From NCBI RefSeq assembly GCF_012933545.1, contig NZ_JAADJU010000001.1, positions 1-64,000 on the forward strand: DNA of 64,000 bases, given 5' to 3'. The notes under the pieces were generated by a model. That model saw only the letters and a list, made by a program, of their open reading frames with translations, had not been told where the DNA came from and ran no database searches. Both the position numbers and the translations under genes were made by a program. This stretch comes from Rouxiella aceris. Its GTDB lineage: Bacteria > Pseudomonadota > Gammaproteobacteria > Enterobacterales > Enterobacteriaceae. Positions 61,878 to 64,000 of the stretch are shown piece by piece (position 1 is the stretch's first letter; each line of letters starts with the position of its first letter).

Positions 61878-64000
61878 GGCAGGCTCTCCTCTGCGGACAA
61901 TAATCCCGGCGGCGAGGCAGCTTCACCTTTAAACAACTGATCCAGCGAGCTGACCAGGGCTTCATCCGGTCGATGGCAGAATACCCCCTGTTGTGGATGC
62001 TCTGCATCAATGCCACGTAAAAACAGATAGATAACACCACCGAAGTGTTCTTCATAGCGGTATCCCGCCAGTCGATGGCGCAAATAGCGGTGCAAGGCCA
62101 GGGTATAGAGCTGATATTGCAGATCGTAGCGATGCAAAGCCATGGCATTTTCCATGGCAGATTGGGTATAAGCGCTACCGTCTTCCCCCAGCCAGTTAGA
62201 CTTATAGTCCAGCAGGTAATAACGTCCCTGCCAGCAATAGACCAGATCGATAAAACCTTTTAACATGCCTCGCACCTGGCGAAAATCCAGTGGCGGACAA
62301 CGGGCCGACAAGGGATCGTAATGCCTGATCAACGCGTCCAACTGCGGCGCCTGCAACAAGTCATCGATGGGCAGATAGAATTGCAGCTCAGACTGATGCT
62401 GCCCCGGTTGCAGCGCGCCAAGACTCATACCGCTATCATCCAGCGGCGTGCTCAGCACGTTACTTAGCCAGGCGTGCAATACTGGCAGCCAGTCGCTGCT
62501 ATAACCTTGTGCCTCCAGCTGTTCACCCAACCAATCGCTATCTATCGGCTGGCTAAAGTCAATTTCCTCAAACAGACTATGCAAAAAGGTCCCCGGACCC
62601 GCGCCGCGCGGAAAACTGTGTGGCGTCATTTGCGGCTCACTGTCCTGCGGCTGCTCACCGGCGGCTTCGACGTCAAGTTTCGGCAGGAGATCCTGCGCCA
62701 ACGCTGAACCATGTTGTTGCAGGCCGGAGTAGCTGGTGACTCGCCAGAAATCGGCAATGGTACGGCTCATCTGTGCCGCGGCCAGCGGCAGCGCGGCAAC
62801 TTCGGGCGCAATCCACGGATTTTGCTCCAGGGCATTAACTGGCGTCACGGCAATATCATCGCTGACCAGCTCGGCTAAACACTGTGCCAGCAAAGCGGCA
62901 TCGCCGGCCTGCCCCTGCTGGATCAAATAGCCCAGCGCACTGTGGTGAAGGTCGGTCTCCCCCTGTTTTTTACGACTGCCCTGGATCAGCGGTGCAATCC
63001 CCAGGCTACAGTGATAAACCGAACGCGTCAGTGCAACATACAGCAGGCGTAAATCCTCGGCCAAACGCTCTTCTTCGGCAAGTTCGATACTTTGCTCATC
63101 CTCGCTCAAATCAAGCAAGGCGGCGAAATTTTGTCGATCGTGATACAGCCCGCGCTGCTGCGCACGGAAGTTGCTGATAAATGGCAGCCAAACCAGCGGA
63201 TACTCCAACCCTTTGGATTTATGGATGGTCACCACTTTAACCAGATGCTTATCACTCTCCAGACGCAGCTGTTGGCTTTGCGACTGACTGTCGGGTTGGG
63301 CAATTTGCTGTGCCAGCCAGCGCACCAGTGCGTGCTCACTATCGAGTTGCACCGCCGCCTCTTGCAGCAGCTCGCCCAGATGCAGCAGATCGGTAAGTCG
63401 TCGCTCACCGCCGGGATTGGCCAGCAGATCTTCGGCAATATGCCGCTGCATAATCAGATTTTTAAGCATCGGCAAAACGCCGCGTTGCATCCAGCGCTGG
63501 CGATAACCATCAAATTCATCAACCAGTTTATCCCAGGCCAGTTCATCCTGACTGAGGGCATCTAGGGTCAAGGCATCCAGTCCCATCAGGCCGGTAGCCA
63601 TGGCACTGCGCAATGTTCTTTCGTGTTCAGGGGTTAATACTGCCTGCAGCAGCCACAGCAGATCCAGGGCTTCGGCGGTAGCAAACACGCTATCGCGATT
63701 CGACAGATAGACCGAAGGAATATGCAATACGCTAAGCGCATCGCGGATCAGCGCCGCTTCCCGGCGGCTGCGGATCAGAATGGTAATATCCGACGCCTGT
63801 ACCGGTCGACGATCTTCCCCTTCGCCAAGCCAGGCCTGCTGTTGCTGCCCGGCGGTCAGCCAGTCACGGATCTGTGACGCACAGTGTTGCGCCATAAACT
63901 GCTGATAATCGTTAACGCCAACCCCTTCTCCTGGCTGTAACCAGCACTGCAGACCCGGCTGGGTTTGCCCATGCAACTCAAAACGCAGCGTCGCATTTTT
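61874..64000 (-). CDS. recB: Exodeoxyribonuclease V subunit beta (RecB), C-terminal part
   Basis: C-terminal 708 codons or so; the start lies beyond the right edge, so this is not a real truncation. Helicase motifs V/VI region ([31 protein letters not shown]) are present. The C-terminal nuclease domain has [24 protein letters not shown], with the two Asp and the Lys of the RecB nuclease site. It overlaps recD by 4 nt (ATGA). Confidence 0.97.
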   Translation of the reverse strand, partial: KNATLRFELHGQTQPGLQCWLQPGEGVGVNDYQQFMAQHCASQIRDWLTAGQQQQAWLGEGEDRRPVQASDITILIRSRREAALIRDALSVLHIPSVYLSNRDSVFATAEALDLLWLLQAVLTPEHERTLRSAMATGLMGLDALTLDALSQDELAWDKLVDEFDGYRQRWMQRGVLPMLKNLIMQRHIAEDLLANPGGERRLTDLLHLGELLQEAAVQLDSEHALVRWLAQQIAQPDSQSQSQQLRLESDKHLVKVVTIHKSKGLEYPLVWLPFISNFRAQQRGLYHDRQNFAALLDLSEDEQSIELAEEERLAEDLRLLYVALTRSVYHCSLGIAPLIQGSRKKQGETDLHHSALGYLIQQGQAGDAALLAQCLAELVSDDIAVTPVNALEQNPWIAPEVAALPLAAAQMSRTIADFWRVTSYSGLQQHGSALAQDLLPKLDVEAAGEQPQDSEPQMTPHSFPRGAGPGTFLHSLFEEIDFSQPIDSDWLGEQLEAQGYSSDWLPVLHAWLSNVLSTPLDDSGMSLGALQPGQHQSELQFYLPIDDLLQAPQLDALIRHYDPLSARCPPLDFRQVRGMLKGFIDLVYCWQGRYYLLDYKSNWLGEDGSAYTQSAMENAMALHRYDLQYQLYTLALHRYLRHRLAGYRYEEHFGGVIYLFLRGIDAEHPQQGVFCHRPDEALVSSLDQLFKGEAASPPGLLSAEESLP

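Noticed and set aside
63977-64000. TTG at 63976 as the real start of recB
   Set aside because: The frame is open to the window edge and RecB is about 1,180 residues, so the gene simply continues outside.

Overview
The window is a stretch of core chromosome from an enterobacterium (Enterobacterales). Almost every protein reads as a close homologue of an Escherichia coli housekeeping protein, with the same length and operon order. The 5' end of 16S rRNA at the left edge, the E. coli-identical initiator tRNA genes, several ERIC-type repeats, and an extra c-type cytochrome beside tilS point to the Yersiniaceae (Serratia/Rahnella/Rouxiella/Ewingella group) rather than Escherichia itself. The genus call is an inference. 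I see no prophage, insertion sequence, integron or CRISPR array.

Left part (1-40.7 kb) is collinear, inverted, with E. coli minutes 4-5. It runs: rrn promoter and 16S start (leftward); gmhB; metNIQ under MetJ boxes; rcsF-trmO; proS; yaeQ-arfB-nlpE; yaeP; rof; a cytochrome c; tilS; yaeR; ldcC. Then comes the large leftward envelope and replication cluster dxr, uppS-cdsA-rseP-bamA-skp-lpxD-fabZ-lpxA-lpxB-rnhB-dnaE-accA, followed by frr, pyrH, rpsB-tsf, and the rightward map, glnD, dapD and yaeH. The cluster joins lipid A first steps (LpxA, LpxD, LpxB), fatty acid and isoprenoid carriers (FabZ, AccA, Dxr, UppS), CDP-diacylglycerol synthesis (CdsA), outer membrane assembly (BamA, Skp) and its stress protease (RseP).

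Right part (40.8-64 kb) corresponds to E. coli minutes 63-64. It runs: yqcC-truC-yqcA; an MFS transporter; the CsrB regulatory RNA with a UvrY/SirA operator; syd; queF; ppnN; xni; ygdD-rlmM; gcvA divergent from the GcvB sRNA; ygdI; csdA-csdE; tcdA; mltA; three identical initiator tRNAs; amiC; a periplasmic cupin; argA under two ARG boxes; recD and the end of recB. The junction between yaeH and yqcA joins regions that lie far apart in E. coli.

The most interesting non-coding items are two global regulatory RNAs (CsrB with 18 AGGA motifs, GcvB), the S2 autoregulatory leader, a structured and possibly cobalamin-riboswitch-like leader before dapD, ERIC elements inside operons and 5' leaders, a paired stem-loop repeat between accA and ldcC, and TTG starts for fabZ and ppnN. 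No wholly new multi-gene system was found; the dapD leader is the best candidate for something undescribed.
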